Assembly: GCA_023436825.1 (NCBI GenBank)
Contig: JAEZHS010000721.1
Span: 1-20,416 of the forward strand
From: Pseudomonadota bacterium
Lineage (GTDB): Bacteria; Pseudomonadota; Alphaproteobacteria; Reyranellales; Reyranellaceae
Reading direction: 5' to 3'
DNA: 20,416 nt
Positions 1 to 7,711 of the stretch are shown here, one piece after another. How positions within the stretch are numbered: position 1 is the stretch's first letter; the number at the start of each line of letters is the position of its first letter. The notes beneath the pieces are model-generated. The model was not told the DNA's origin, made no database searches, and saw nothing but the letters and a program-made list of their open reading frames with translations. The position numbers and the translations under genes are program-made.

Positions 1-37
1 CTTCCAGCGCGCTCATGATTATGAGGCGCGCTGGAAG
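1..37. repeat. Long near-perfect inverted repeat (hairpin) upstream of the RND gene
   Basis: Bases 1-12 pair perfectly with 26-37, and 13-16 pair with 21-24. One G (25) is bulged and GATT (17-20) forms the loop, giving a 16-bp stem. No T-run follows, so it does not look like an intrinsic terminator. A frame running from base 2 to TAG at 62-64 stays open through the hairpin, so this could be the 3' end of an upstream gene, such as the membrane fusion partner of the pump. Those 20 codons are not recognisable. The repeat begins at the window edge, so its full extent is unknown, and a fold-back assembly artefact is possible if the contig ends here. Confidence 0.6.
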
Positions 38-75
38 CGCGCGGTCCGGAAGACGATGATTTAGGTACCCGCACA

Positions 76-3000
76 ATGGCGAGCTTCTTCATCGATCGGC
101 CCATCTTTGCCTGGGTCATCGCCCTCTTCATCTGCCTGATCGGGCTGATCTCGATCCCTCTGCTGGCGATCGCGCAGTACCCGATCATCGCGCCGCCGTC
201 GATCTCGATCAGCACGAGCTATCCCGGCGCGTCGCCGGAGAATCTCTACAACTCCGTGACGCGGCTGATCGAGGAGGAGCTGAACGGCGCATCGGGCATC
301 CTGAACTTCGAATCGGCGTCCGATTCGCTGGGTCAGGTCGAGATCATCGCCAACTTCGAGCCGGGCACCGACCCGGCGCTGGCCTCGGTCGAGGTGCAGA
401 ACCGCATCAAGCGCGTCGAGGCACGCCTGCCGCGGGCGGTCATCCAGCAGGGCATCCTGATCGAGGAAGCGTCGAGCGCGGTGCTGCAGATCATCACGCT
501 CTCCTCGACCGACGGCAGCCTCGACGAGGTCGGCCTGGGCGACTTCATGGTGCGCAATGTCTTGGGCGAGATCCGGCGCATCCCCGGCGTCGGCCGCGCC
601 ACGCTCTATTCGACCGAGCGGGCGCTGCGCGTCTGGGTCGATCCTGCCAAGCTGGTGGGCTACAACCTGACCATCGACGACGTGAATGCGGCGATCACCG
701 CCCAGAACGCGCAGGTCGCGTCGGGCAGCATCGGGGCCGAACCCAGCCGGACCAGCCAGAAAGTCGCGGCCCTGGTGTTGGTGAAGGGCCAGCTCGGATC
801 GCCGGAGGAGTTCGGCTCGATCGTGCTGCGCGCCAATCCCGACGGCTCGACCGTGCGCCTGCGCGACGTTGCGCGGGTCGAGGTCGGCGGCATGGGCTAT
901 CAGTTCACGACGCGCCTGAACGGCAAGCCGACCGCGGGCCTTTCGGTGCTGCTGGCGCCGACCGGCAATGCGCTCGCGACCGCCGGTGCCGTCGAAGCCA
1001 AGATGAAGGAGCTGTCGCGCTTCTTTCCGGCCAACATCACCTACCAGATCCCCTACAACATCACGCCGGTCGTCGAAGCCTCGATCCAGAAGGTCGTCAT
1101 GACCCTGATCGAGGCGGTGGTGCTGGTGTTCGTCGTGATGTTCCTGTTCCTGCAGAACATCCGCTACACGATCATCCCGACCATCGTCGTCCCGGTGGCC
1201 CTCCTCGGCGCCTCGGCCACGCTGCTGGCCGCCGGCTACTCGATCAACATGCTGACGCTGTTCGCCATGGTGCTGGCGATCGGCATCCTGGTCGACGACG
1301 CCATCGTCGTCGTCGAGAACGTCGAGCGCATCATGGCCGAGGAGGGGTTGTCGCCCAAGGAAGCGACGCGGAAGGCGATGTCGCAGATCACCGGTGCGAT
1401 CGTCGGCATCACCTTGGTGCTGATGGCGGTGTTCCTGCCCATGGCATTCTTCCCGGGCTCGGTCGGCATCATCTACCGCCAGTTCTCGGTGACCATGGTG
1501 GCCGCGGTCGGCTTCTCCGCCCTGATGGCGCTGTCGCTGACGCCGGCGCTCTGCGCGACCCTGCTGAAGCCGGTCCCGGCCGGCCACGGCCACGCCAAGC
1601 GCGGCCTGTTCGGCCTGTTCAATCGCGGCCTCGACTCGGTGCGCGACCGCTATGCCGGCATCGTCGGCTGGTCGCTGAAGCGCACCGGCCGGCTGATGGC
1701 GATCTATGCTGCGCTGCTGGTCTGCCTGGGCTGGGCGTTGATGCGCCTGCCTGGCGGCTTTCTGCCGATCGACGACCAGGGCTTCATCACCACCGACGTG
1801 CAGACGCCGTCGGATGCCTCCTTCAACCGCACCCAGGCCTCGGTCGAAGCCGTCGAGCGTTACCTGGCCGGCAAGCCCGGGATCAAGGACGTGACCTTCC
1901 TGACCGGCTACAGCTTCCTCGGCCAGGGCATGAACACGGCGCAGGCCTTCATCACCCTGGAGGACTGGTCCGAGCGCGGCCCCGGAGAATCGGCCGCCGC
2001 TATCGTCGCGGATATCAACCGCGACCTGGCGTCGATCCGCGATGCCGAGGTCTCGGCCCTGCAGCCGCCGCCGATCGACAATCTCGGCAATTCCAGCGGC
2101 TTCAGCTTCCGCCTGCAGGACCGCGCCCAGAAGGGCTATGCCGCGCTGAAAGCGGCGAGCGAGCAGCTCACCAAGGCGGCCAATGCCAGCCCGGTGCTGC
2201 AGAACGTCTATGTCGAGGGCCTGCCCGAGGGGCCTTTGGTCAACCTGGTGATCGACCGCGAGAAGGCCATGGCCTTCGGCGTGACCTTCGAGGACATCAA
2301 CAACACGATCTCGACCAACCTCGGCTCGAATTACGTCAACGACTTTCCCAACCGCGGGCGCATGCAGCGCGTCATCGTGCAGAGCGATGCGGCGGGCCGC
2401 ATGCGCGCCGACGACATGCTGTCGTACTACGTTAAGAACGCCGACGGGCAGCTCGTGCCGTTCTCGTCCTTCGCCACCGTCGAATGGGCCAAGGGTCCGA
2501 CGCAGATCGTGGGCTTCAACTACTATCCCTCCGTCCGCATCAGCGGTGAGGCCAGACCCGGCTACACGAGCGGCGACGCCATCGCCGAGATGGAGAAGCT
2601 CGCGGGCCAGCTGCCGCGGGGCTTCGGCTATGAATGGACGGGCCAGTCGCTGCAGGAGAAGCTCTCCGGCTCGCAGGCGCCGTTCCTGCTGGCTCTCTCC
2701 GCGCTGGTCGTGTTCCTTTGCCTGGCTGCGCTCTATGAGAGCTGGACGATCCCGATCGCGGTGCTGCTCACCGTGCCGCTCGGCATGACGGGCGCCGTCA
2801 TCGCGGCCAACCTGCGCGGCCTCTCCAACGACGTCTATTTCACCGTCGGTTTGATCACCATCATCGGGCTCGCCGCAAAGGACGCCATCCTGATCATCGA
2901 GTTCGCCAAGGACCTGCGCGCCCACGGCAGGCCCCTGGTCGAGGCGACGTTGGAAGCCTGCCGTCTGAGATTCCGGCCGATCCTGATGACGGGCTTCGCC

Positions 3001-3237
3001 TTCGTCTGCGGCGTGCTGCCGATGGCGATCGCGACCGGCGCCGGGGGCAAGAGCCAGCAGGCGCTGGGCACCGGCGTCATGGGCGGCATGATCGCCGTCG
3101 TGGTGCTGGCACTCCTGATGGTGCCGGTGTTCTTCGTCGTGGTGCAGCGCGTGCTCGGCCGCGACCGCGAGAAGGTCGCGCAGGAGGAAGTACCGCCGGC
3201 TCCGGATGAGGTGGTTACGGCCGGACCGCAGACCTAG
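76..3237 (+). CDS. RND multidrug efflux permease, HAE1/AcrB family
   Basis: This is a 1053-residue inner-membrane proton/substrate antiporter, close to the usual length of AcrB/MexB. The start MASFFIDRPIFAWV is the typical HAE1 N-terminus and leads into the first membrane helix. The paired proton-relay aspartates lie in VDDAIVVVEN at residues 407-408, the same positions as in AcrB. The relay lysine is in AAKDAIL (about K935). Two porter regions (about 30-330 and 560-860) alternate with two hydrophobic blocks (about 340-540 and 865-1030). Family members export drugs, detergents or other amphiphiles through a periplasmic adaptor and a TolC-type channel. Neither partner is in the window; an adaptor may lie just upstream, since an open frame ends at 64. 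The ribosome-binding site is weak (AGG at 63-65). The frame is intact and the gene looks functional. Its substrate is unknown. Confidence 0.96.
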   Translation: MASFFIDRPIFAWVIALFICLIGLISIPLLAIAQYPIIAPPSISISTSYPGASPENLYNSVTRLIEEELNGASGILNFESASDSLGQVEIIANFEPGTDPALASVEVQNRIKRVEARLPRAVIQQGILIEEASSAVLQIITLSSTDGSLDEVGLGDFMVRNVLGEIRRIPGVGRATLYSTERALRVWVDPAKLVGYNLTIDDVNAAITAQNAQVASGSIGAEPSRTSQKVAALVLVKGQLGSPEEFGSIVLRANPDGSTVRLRDVARVEVGGMGYQFTTRLNGKPTAGLSVLLAPTGNALATAGAVEAKMKELSRFFPANITYQIPYNITPVVEASIQKVVMTLIEAVVLVFVVMFLFLQNIRYTIIPTIVVPVALLGASATLLAAGYSINMLTLFAMVLAIGILVDDAIVVVENVERIMAEEGLSPKEATRKAMSQITGAIVGITLVLMAVFLPMAFFPGSVGIIYRQFSVTMVAAVGFSALMALSLTPALCATLLKPVPAGHGHAKRGLFGLFNRGLDSVRDRYAGIVGWSLKRTGRLMAIYAALLVCLGWALMRLPGGFLPIDDQGFITTDVQTPSDASFNRTQASVEAVERYLAGKPGIKDVTFLTGYSFLGQGMNTAQAFITLEDWSERGPGESAAAIVADINRDLASIRDAEVSALQPPPIDNLGNSSGFSFRLQDRAQKGYAALKAASEQLTKAANASPVLQNVYVEGLPEGPLVNLVIDREKAMAFGVTFEDINNTISTNLGSNYVNDFPNRGRMQRVIVQSDAAGRMRADDMLSYYVKNADGQLVPFSSFATVEWAKGPTQIVGFNYYPSVRISGEARPGYTSGDAIAEMEKLAGQLPRGFGYEWTGQSLQEKLSGSQAPFLLALSALVVFLCLAALYESWTIPIAVLLTVPLGMTGAVIAANLRGLSNDVYFTVGLITIIGLAAKDAILIIEFAKDLRAHGRPLVEATLEACRLRFRPILMTGFAFVCGVLPMAIATGAGGKSQQALGTGVMGGMIAVVVLALLMVPVFFVVVQRVLGRDREKVAQEEVPPAPDEVVTAGPQT

Positions 3238-3330
3238 CGACGCCTGTTGGAGTGCGCTTCATTCGGTGACAGCATTGCTTGCACGGGGCGCCGCACAAGG
3301 CATGGCGTGGCCGCCGGTTTCCAGGAGAGC

Positions 3331-3363
3331 TTTTTTTGGCGCTCTACGGTCCGCCAAAAAAAA
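3331..3363. repeat. T-tract/A-tract inverted repeat
   Basis: TTTTTTTGGCG (3331-3341) pairs with CGCCAAAAAAA within 3352-3363, across a 10-base loop. The T-run comes before the GC stem and the A-run after it, on both strands. This is the reverse of an intrinsic terminator, so a termination role is doubtful unless the whole A-U stem acts as a barrier. It sits between two convergent genes, just upstream of the promoter-like sequence at 3370-3398. Confidence 0.6.
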
Positions 3364-3369
3364 CTGTGG

Positions 3370-3398
3370 TTGACTCTATAGAGCACTTAAGTTATGGT
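3370..3398 (+). promoter_or_regulatory. Sigma70-like promoter with overlapping palindromes
   Basis: TTGACT (3370-3375) and TATGGT (3393-3398) are separated by 17 bases, a good match to the housekeeping promoter. Two perfect palindromes overlap it: CTCTATAGAG (3374-3383) and ACTTAAGT (3385-3392). These could bind a repressor. Transcription would begin near 3405 and run through the hairpin at 3407-3424 and the TGCCGAAAAT repeats. No plus-strand gene follows before the antisense side of the amidotransferase, so any product would be a small or antisense RNA. Predicted from motifs only. Confidence 0.35.
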
Positions 3399-3464
3399 GA
3401 CCTTGTGCTCGCCTCTCGGCGAGCTCCGTTCTATGCATGGCTTATCCGATCGGCGGGAGGGGCC

Positions 3465-3567
3465 TGCCGAAAATGCAGGAAATGCCGAAAATCCAAAAGC
3501 GGCGAGAATTCAATGGTTTGGCGGACCTCGGCCGACCTGCCGAAAATATGCCGAAAATGCCGAAATT
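3465..3567. repeat. Five TGCCGAAAAT short repeats
   Basis: Copies of TGCCGAAAAT lie at 3465-3474, 3483-3492, 3538-3547 and 3549-3558. A fifth, diverged copy (TGCCGAAATT) at 3558-3567 overlaps the fourth by one base. Spacing is irregular: starts are 18, 55, 11 and 9 bases apart. All five are in the same orientation and none lies in a convincing gene. They resemble iteron-like or regulator-binding repeats more than a CRISPR, because there are no unique spacers of constant length. No function can be assigned. Confidence 0.7.
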
Positions 3568-3613
3568 CGACCGAGGCGACTGCGAGGGGTGCAGTCCACT
3601 ATGAGTACAGGCG

Positions 3614-3630
3614 AAAAGGGCGCAAACCCT
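3614..3630 (-). terminator. Weak intrinsic terminator candidate for the glmS-amidotransferase run
   Basis: Read on the minus strand, AGGGT pairs with GCCCT (one G-U pair) across a TTGC loop and is followed by TTT. It lies 17 bases beyond the stop of the amidotransferase gene, where a terminator would be expected. The stem is only five base pairs and the T-run is short, so this is tentative. Confidence 0.3.
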
Positions 3631-3647
3631 CGAGCCGCTGCTGGCGC

Positions 3648-4379
3648 CTAGCCGGCTGCCGCCGCCTCGCGCGCGGGCTGGACGGTCCGCAGGAAAGCAC
3701 GCGCGAGGGCATGGCCTGCCCGATCGGCCGCCGCGGCATGGCGCGCGGCCATTTCGGAGTAGCGGTCGAGCCAGCCGGGGGCCAGCCGCTCGGCGACATC
3801 GCGAAACTCGGTCAGCCACGCTTCCACAACTTCGATACTGGCCTCGAAGTGGAACTGCATGCCGTAGGCGGCGCGGCCGATACGGAAGCATTGGTTGGCG
3901 ACGGCCGAGCCCGACACGAGCCGCACGGCCCTCTCGGGTAGGGAGAACGTGTCGACATGCCAATGGAAGCTTTCGAAGCGCGCGCCGAGGTCGCGGAACA
4001 GCGGATCGGCGGCGCCCTCCGGCGTGACGTCGAGCGCCGTCCAGGCGAATTCCCTGGCGCTGCCCAGGATGTTCTCGCCACCGTAGGCGCGTGCCAGCAG
4101 CTGGCTGCCCAGGCAGATCCCGAGCACGGCCTTGTCGGCGTCGCCGAAGCGGCGCATCAGGCCCGCGAGGGCGGGAAGGTAAGGGTAGTCGGCATCGTCG
4201 ACCGCGCTCTGCTTGCCGCCGAGGACGATCAGGCCGTCATGGTCGTGGAGTCCCGAGGGCAGGACGCCATCCCGCCAGGGCCGAAACAGCTCTATCTCGG
4301 CGCCCGCTTCATCCAGTGCCCGACCCAGGATGCCGAGCTGGGTCATGTCCATGTTTTCGACGACGGCGATGCGCACCAC
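3648..4379 (-). CDS. Class I glutamine amidotransferase (GMP-synthase-like GATase1 domain)
   Basis: The 243-residue protein is a stand-alone GATase1 domain. The nucleophile is Cys89 in LGICLGSQLLA, and the His/Glu pair lies in MQFHFEA (His177, Glu179), so the Cys-His-Glu triad is complete. Such domains release ammonia from glutamine, or in related proteins cleave gamma-glutamyl bonds. The acceptor partner is not fused and cannot be named. The GTG start at 4379 follows GAGG at a spacing of five bases; a second GTG is the next codon. The gene begins 30 bases after the glmS stop on the same strand and is probably co-transcribed with it. It is not carbamoyl-phosphate synthase or guaA, since no synthetase domain is present. 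Confidence 0.88.
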   Translation of the reverse strand: MVRIAVVENMDMTQLGILGRALDEAGAEIELFRPWRDGVLPSGLHDHDGLIVLGGKQSAVDDADYPYLPALAGLMRRFGDADKAVLGICLGSQLLARAYGGENILGSAREFAWTALDVTPEGAADPLFRDLGARFESFHWHVDTFSLPERAVRLVSGSAVANQCFRIGRAAYGMQFHFEASIEVVEAWLTEFRDVAERLAPGWLDRYSEMAARHAAAADRAGHALARAFLRTVQPAREAAAAG

Positions 4380-4409
4380 GCTTACCTCGCGAACGAATGT
4401 CCGGCGACC

Positions 4410-6230
4410 CTACTCGACCGTGACGGATTTCGCGAGGTTGCGCGGCTTGTCGATATCGCATCCCCGCTGCCGCGCGACATGGTAGGCGAGAAGCTGCAGC
4501 GGGATGTTGAGCAGCAGGGGATCGAGCTCGGGCTCGAGCGCCGGCACCTCGAAGGACCGGTCGAACGGGGCGTGCGTCGGGCCGGGATGCGTGACGGCGA
4601 TGACGGGGCCGCCGCGCGCCTTGATCTCCTCGATGGTCGAGACGTTCTTGGCGAAAAGATCGTCGCGCGGCAGGACGATCACCGTTGGCGTCTCGGGCGT
4701 CACCAGGGCCAGCGGTCCGTGCTTGAGCTCGGAGGCGGGATAGGCCTCGGCGTGGAGATAGCTGATCTCCTTGAGCTTCAGCGCGCCTTCCATGGCGATG
4801 GCGTAGCCCGACGACCGGCCGACATAGAAGGCATGTTCGGCGCCTTGGAAGAGTTGCGCCAGGCTCGCGATTTCATCCTCGCGCTCGAGGATCGCCCCGA
4901 CGCGATCGGGCAGCGCGTCCAGCGCCCTGAGCAGGCGCGCGCCGTTGGCGTTGGACAGGTCGTGCAGCCGCCCGAGATGGACGGCGAGCAGCGCCAGGGC
5001 GACGACGCTGCAGGTGAAGGTCTTGGTCGAGACCACGGCGACCTCCGGGCCGGCATGAAGATAGATGCCCTGGCCGCATTCGCGCGCGATAGTGCTGCCG
5101 ACGACGTTGACGATGCCCATCCCGCGGCCGCCCTTGCGCTTGATCTCCTGCACGGCTGCGAGCGTGTCGAACGTCTCGCCCGACTGGCTGACCGCAATGT
5201 AGAGCGTGTCCATCTCGATCACGGGATTGCGGTAGCGGAACTCCGATGCGGGCTCGGCCTGGCAGGGGATGCGCGCCAGCTGCTCGATCAGGTGCGCGCC
5301 CATCGCACCCCCGATATAGGCGGCGCCGCAGCCCAGGATCCGGATGCGTCGTACGTCCAACAGTTCGCGCGCCGTCAGCGTGACGCCGCCGAGATGCGTG
5401 GTCTGGAAGCGCGGCTCCAGCCGTCCGCTCAAGGTGCGCCGCAGCGCTTCGGGCTGGTCGGCGATCTCCTTGCGCATGTAGTGGTCGAATGCGCCCTTGT
5501 CGAACGACTCGTCCTTCCAGACCATCGCCGACGGCGTCTTGACCGTGCTGGTGCCGTCGAGCTTGCGCGTCTCGTAGCCGTCGGCGCGCACGATCGCGAT
5601 CTCGCCGTCATCGAGATGCACGACGCTGGTGGCGTGCCGCACGAAGGCCGAGGCATCGGAGGCGAACAGCGTCTCCTTGTCGCCCAGGCCCAGCATGACC
5701 GGGCTGCCGTTGCGCGCCACGACCAGCACGTCGGGACGCTCGGCATCCATGACCGCGAGGCCGTAGGTGCCGACCACCAGCTTCAGCACCGCGCTCACCA
5801 CGGCCTCGAGCGGCGAGCCGTCGTCCATCAACGCGACCAGATGGGCGATCACTTCCGTGTCGGTGTCGGAGCTGAAGGTCGTGCCCTGGGCCGCGAGCCG
5901 GGCCCGGAGCGCCGCGGCATTCTCGATGATGCCATTGTGCACGACGGCGTAGCGGCCGGCGCCGTCGCTGTGCGGATGGGCGTTGCGGTCGCTCGGCTCG
6001 CCGTTGGTCGCCCAGCGGGTGTGGGCGATGCCCGTCGTGCCCTTGAAGCGCAAAGGCTTCAGCTCATCGAGCTCGCGCACACGTCCCTTGCGCTTGGCGA
6101 TCCTGAGCGCCCCCTTGGCAGCGATGGCGATGCCGGCCGAATCGTAGCCGCGATACTCCAGGCGATTGAGCCCGGCCATCAGGATGGGGGCCGCCTGACG
6201 CCTGCCGACATAACCGACGATGCCGCACAT
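4410..6230 (-). CDS. glmS: Glutamine--fructose-6-phosphate aminotransferase (isomerizing)
   Basis: This cytosolic enzyme makes glucosamine 6-phosphate from fructose 6-phosphate and glutamine, the entry step to peptidoglycan and lipopolysaccharide amino sugars. The 606-residue length matches the family. The N-terminus MCGIVGYVG carries the Ntn nucleophile Cys2, and NRLEYRGYDSAG follows. Two SIS sugar-phosphate domains follow the glutaminase: GCGAAYIGG and SQSGETFDT in the first, and EGALKLKEISYLHAEAYP with ELKHGPLALV in the second. The C-terminal tail ends in PRNLAKSVTVE, with the catalytic lysine at about 601. The upstream hypothetical gene stops ten bases before this start, and its stop codon overlaps the likely ribosome-binding site (TAGGAA). 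A glmS ribozyme is not expected in this lineage and none was seen. Confidence 0.97.
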   Translation of the reverse strand: MCGIVGYVGRRQAAPILMAGLNRLEYRGYDSAGIAIAAKGALRIAKRKGRVRELDELKPLRFKGTTGIAHTRWATNGEPSDRNAHPHSDGAGRYAVVHNGIIENAAALRARLAAQGTTFSSDTDTEVIAHLVALMDDGSPLEAVVSAVLKLVVGTYGLAVMDAERPDVLVVARNGSPVMLGLGDKETLFASDASAFVRHATSVVHLDDGEIAIVRADGYETRKLDGTSTVKTPSAMVWKDESFDKGAFDHYMRKEIADQPEALRRTLSGRLEPRFQTTHLGGVTLTARELLDVRRIRILGCGAAYIGGAMGAHLIEQLARIPCQAEPASEFRYRNPVIEMDTLYIAVSQSGETFDTLAAVQEIKRKGGRGMGIVNVVGSTIARECGQGIYLHAGPEVAVVSTKTFTCSVVALALLAVHLGRLHDLSNANGARLLRALDALPDRVGAILEREDEIASLAQLFQGAEHAFYVGRSSGYAIAMEGALKLKEISYLHAEAYPASELKHGPLALVTPETPTVIVLPRDDLFAKNVSTIEEIKARGGPVIAVTHPGPTHAPFDRSFEVPALEPELDPLLLNIPLQLLAYHVARQRGCDIDKPRNLAKSVTVE

Positions 6231-6240
6231 GAAGGAGTTC

Positions 6241-6519
6241 CTAGCCGTAGATGATGCGGCGCAGCTGCCGCGTGGTGTAGGTCGGCGCCGGGAAGCGGCG
6301 CGCCGCGAGCTCTGCCTGGAGCCGGACGAAGATCGCGGTGTTCGAGAGACCCTGCCGCTGCAGCGCCAGATGGCGCCGGCGGACGAACGCCTCGGGCTCC
6401 TCGGCCAGGAACGACAGGACCTCGTCGACCATGCGACGAGCCTCCTTGGGCTCCAACCTCGATGTCCGGGCCAGGTACTCCACGAGCTCGTCCAAATCGT
6501 CCAACTCGGCGTCGTTCAC
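6241..6519 (-). CDS. Small conserved-looking hypothetical protein upstream of glmS
   Basis: The 92-residue soluble protein is not assigned to a family. The N-terminal third is acidic and probably helical (NDAELDDLDELVEYLA). The C-terminal half is basic (AFVRRRHLALQRQGLSN) and ends in RQLRRIIYG. No membrane segment, signal peptide or cysteine is present. The GTG at 6517-6519 is the preferred start because AGAGG lies six bases upstream; the longer open frame above it runs through the oxidoreductase gene. Tight spacing to glmS (ten bases) suggests translation from the same messenger. The basic C-terminus could bind nucleic acid, but that is a guess. Confidence 0.72.
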   Translation of the reverse strand: MNDAELDDLDELVEYLARTSRLEPKEARRMVDEVLSFLAEEPEAFVRRRHLALQRQGLSNTAIFVRLQAELAARRFPAPTYTTRQLRRIIYG

Positions 6520-6547
6520 GGAAACCTCTAGTCGTCCGCTAGGCCGA

Positions 6548-6578
6548 AATGTACCGTTTTGCCCGGATTCGGGCAAAA
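6548..6578 (-). promoter_or_regulatory. Candidate promoter and operator palindrome upstream of the hypothetical-glmS genes
   Basis: TTTTGCCCG (6557-6565) is an exact inverted repeat of CGGGCAAAA (6570-6578) with a 4-base centre. On the minus strand TTGCCC (6571-6576) lies 17 bases from TACATT (6548-6553), each matching four of six consensus promoter bases. The palindrome would cover the -35 element and spacer, a repressor-like geometry. The predicted transcript start is near 6540, about 20 bases before the GTG start. The palindrome also abuts the stop codon of the oxidoreductase gene, so it could equally be a transcript-end hairpin, although no T-run follows. Confidence 0.38.
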
Positions 6579-7691
6579 TCAGGCTCGGCGGAGCCTTTTG
6601 GGGTCGAAGGCCCGCAGACGCCCTGCCGCAAAGGGCCTGAGATCGACCTGATGGGCGGCGCCGTCGAGGATCAGGTCGGCCATGGCCTCGCCGGTTGCCG
6701 GGGCGTTCAGCATGCCCCAGACGCTGTGACCGGTGGCGACGTAGGCTCCTTCGACGCCCGGCACTTGGCCGATCAGCGGCAGGCCGTCGTCGGTGACCGG
6801 GCGAAAGCAGGCCTGTCGCGCCGTGATCGGGGCCGTGGCCAGCGCCGGCGAGACGGTTCTGCACATCGCCTCGAGCCGGTCGTGCGCGCCCTCGTCGGGG
6901 ATGACCTGCGCGGGATCGATCGGAAGCGGCTCGGTGCTCGAGACCGCGCACACCCAGGTCGTGCCGTCGGCGCGCGGAAAGATCTCCGGCGTCAAAACCT
7001 CGCCGCTCGACTCCTGGTACTCGAGGAACAGCGCTTCCGCGGCAATCGCCTCGCCAGTCCGGAAGATCAGGCTGTGACCCTTGTAGCCGTAGACCGCGGG
7101 CAGCGGCAGCCAGCGCGTCGCCAGGATCGACCATGGTCCCATGGCGATGACCACCGCGTCGCCTTCGACGATCTCGCCGTCTTCGAGCACGACGCCGCGC
7201 GCACTGCCGCTCTTGTCACGCACCAGATCGGCGGCCGTGCCGTGACGAAGGCCACCGCCCAGCTTCTCGGCGGCGGCGATCAGGCCTCTGGTGAAGGCGC
7301 GCGGCTCGACCAGCGCCGTGGTTTGCGGCGAGCCCAGTCGGCCCGTCAGCGTCACCGCTTCGGACAGCCAAGGCCGCTCGCCCGGCCCGCGCGCGTCGCC
7401 GCTTTCGACGGCGTAGCCGCCGTAGGTGTCGAGGCGCCGATAGCCCCACGGATTGCCGAGCGTGTCGGCGAGCTCGGCATGCAGCGCGAAGCTCCGTCGC
7501 GCCAGCCGGTCGAGCGCGCTGCCGCGACACCAGTCGAGCGCCAGGAAGCCGCCGGATTTGCCGGAGGCTGCGCCGGCGACTTCGTGGCGCTCGATGACGA
7601 TCGGCTCAGCACCGCGTCGACTGAGGAAGTAGGCTATGGACGCGCCGATCGCGCCGCCGCCGCAGATGACGATGCGTCTGGCTGGGCTCAT
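6579..7691 (-). CDS. FAD-dependent oxidoreductase, DAO (D-amino-acid oxidase-like) fold
   Basis: The 370-residue protein has an N-terminal Rossmann dinucleotide motif GGGAIG (residues 11-16) followed by VIER (Glu34), which binds the FAD ribose. AASGKSGGFLALDWC at about 41-55 resembles the TDA3-like putative oxidoreductases of the DAO superfamily. A C-terminal FAD-contact segment (about 320-350: DGLPLIG, YVATGHSVWGM) is also present. Family members oxidise amines or amino acids; the substrate here is unknown. The ATG at 7691 is chosen because the Rossmann strand begins seven residues later; a longer frame would run into ilvD. The gap to the ilvD stop is 20 bases, so the two genes are probably co-transcribed. 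No membrane segment is seen. Confidence 0.9.
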   Translation of the reverse strand: MSPARRIVICGGGAIGASIAYFLSRRGAEPIVIERHEVAGAASGKSGGFLALDWCRGSALDRLARRSFALHAELADTLGNPWGYRRLDTYGGYAVESGDARGPGERPWLSEAVTLTGRLGSPQTTALVEPRAFTRGLIAAAEKLGGGLRHGTAADLVRDKSGSARGVVLEDGEIVEGDAVVIAMGPWSILATRWLPLPAVYGYKGHSLIFRTGEAIAAEALFLEYQESSGEVLTPEIFPRADGTTWVCAVSSTEPLPIDPAQVIPDEGAHDRLEAMCRTVSPALATAPITARQACFRPVTDDGLPLIGQVPGVEGAYVATGHSVWGMLNAPATGEAMADLILDGAAHQVDLRPFAAGRLRAFDPKRLRRA

Positions 7692-7711
7692 GGCCTCACT
7701 GTACCGGCCCG

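Larger units (their letters stand above)
3238..3647. other. Non-coding convergent intergenic region with clustered repeats and hairpins
   Basis: These 410 bases lie between the stops of two convergent genes. No recognisable protein is encoded: the open frames that cross it translate to low-complexity sequence. In order it holds a T7/A8 inverted repeat (3331-3363), a sigma70-like promoter (3370-3398), a 7-bp hairpin GCTCGCC/GGCGAGC with a TCTC loop (3407-3424), five TGCCGAAAAT-type repeats (3465-3567) and a weak minus-strand terminator candidate (3614-3630). The stretch around 3331-3400 is clearly more AT-rich than the neighbouring genes. A small RNA or a remnant of inserted DNA is possible, but no integrase, transposase or tRNA gene is visible. 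Confidence 0.6.

Noticed and set aside
2..64. 3' end of an upstream adaptor (membrane fusion) gene
   Set aside because: Only 20 codons are visible, another frame is also open to 59, and the residues match no adaptor signature; not enough to call a gene.
61..2925. Very long minus-strand open frame opposite the RND gene
   Set aside because: Its translation is low-complexity Arg/Asp/His/Gly-rich, typical of the antisense of a high-GC gene; the plus-strand protein has all AcrB motifs.
3331..3363. Intrinsic terminator of the RND gene
   Set aside because: The T-run precedes the stem and an A-run follows it on both strands, the wrong order for an intrinsic terminator.
3465..3567. CRISPR array
   Set aside because: The repeats are only ten bases long, with irregular spacing, and no cas genes are present.
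3394..3651. Possible 85-codon plus-strand gene across the TGCCGAAAAT repeats
   Set aside because: It starts within the promoter -10 region, repeats AEN-type triplets because of the DNA repeat, and shows no family likeness.
3957..6254. Long plus-strand open frame opposite the amidotransferase and glmS genes
   Set aside because: It spans two clearly recognised minus-strand genes and has no recognisable domain; it is an antisense artefact of GC bias.
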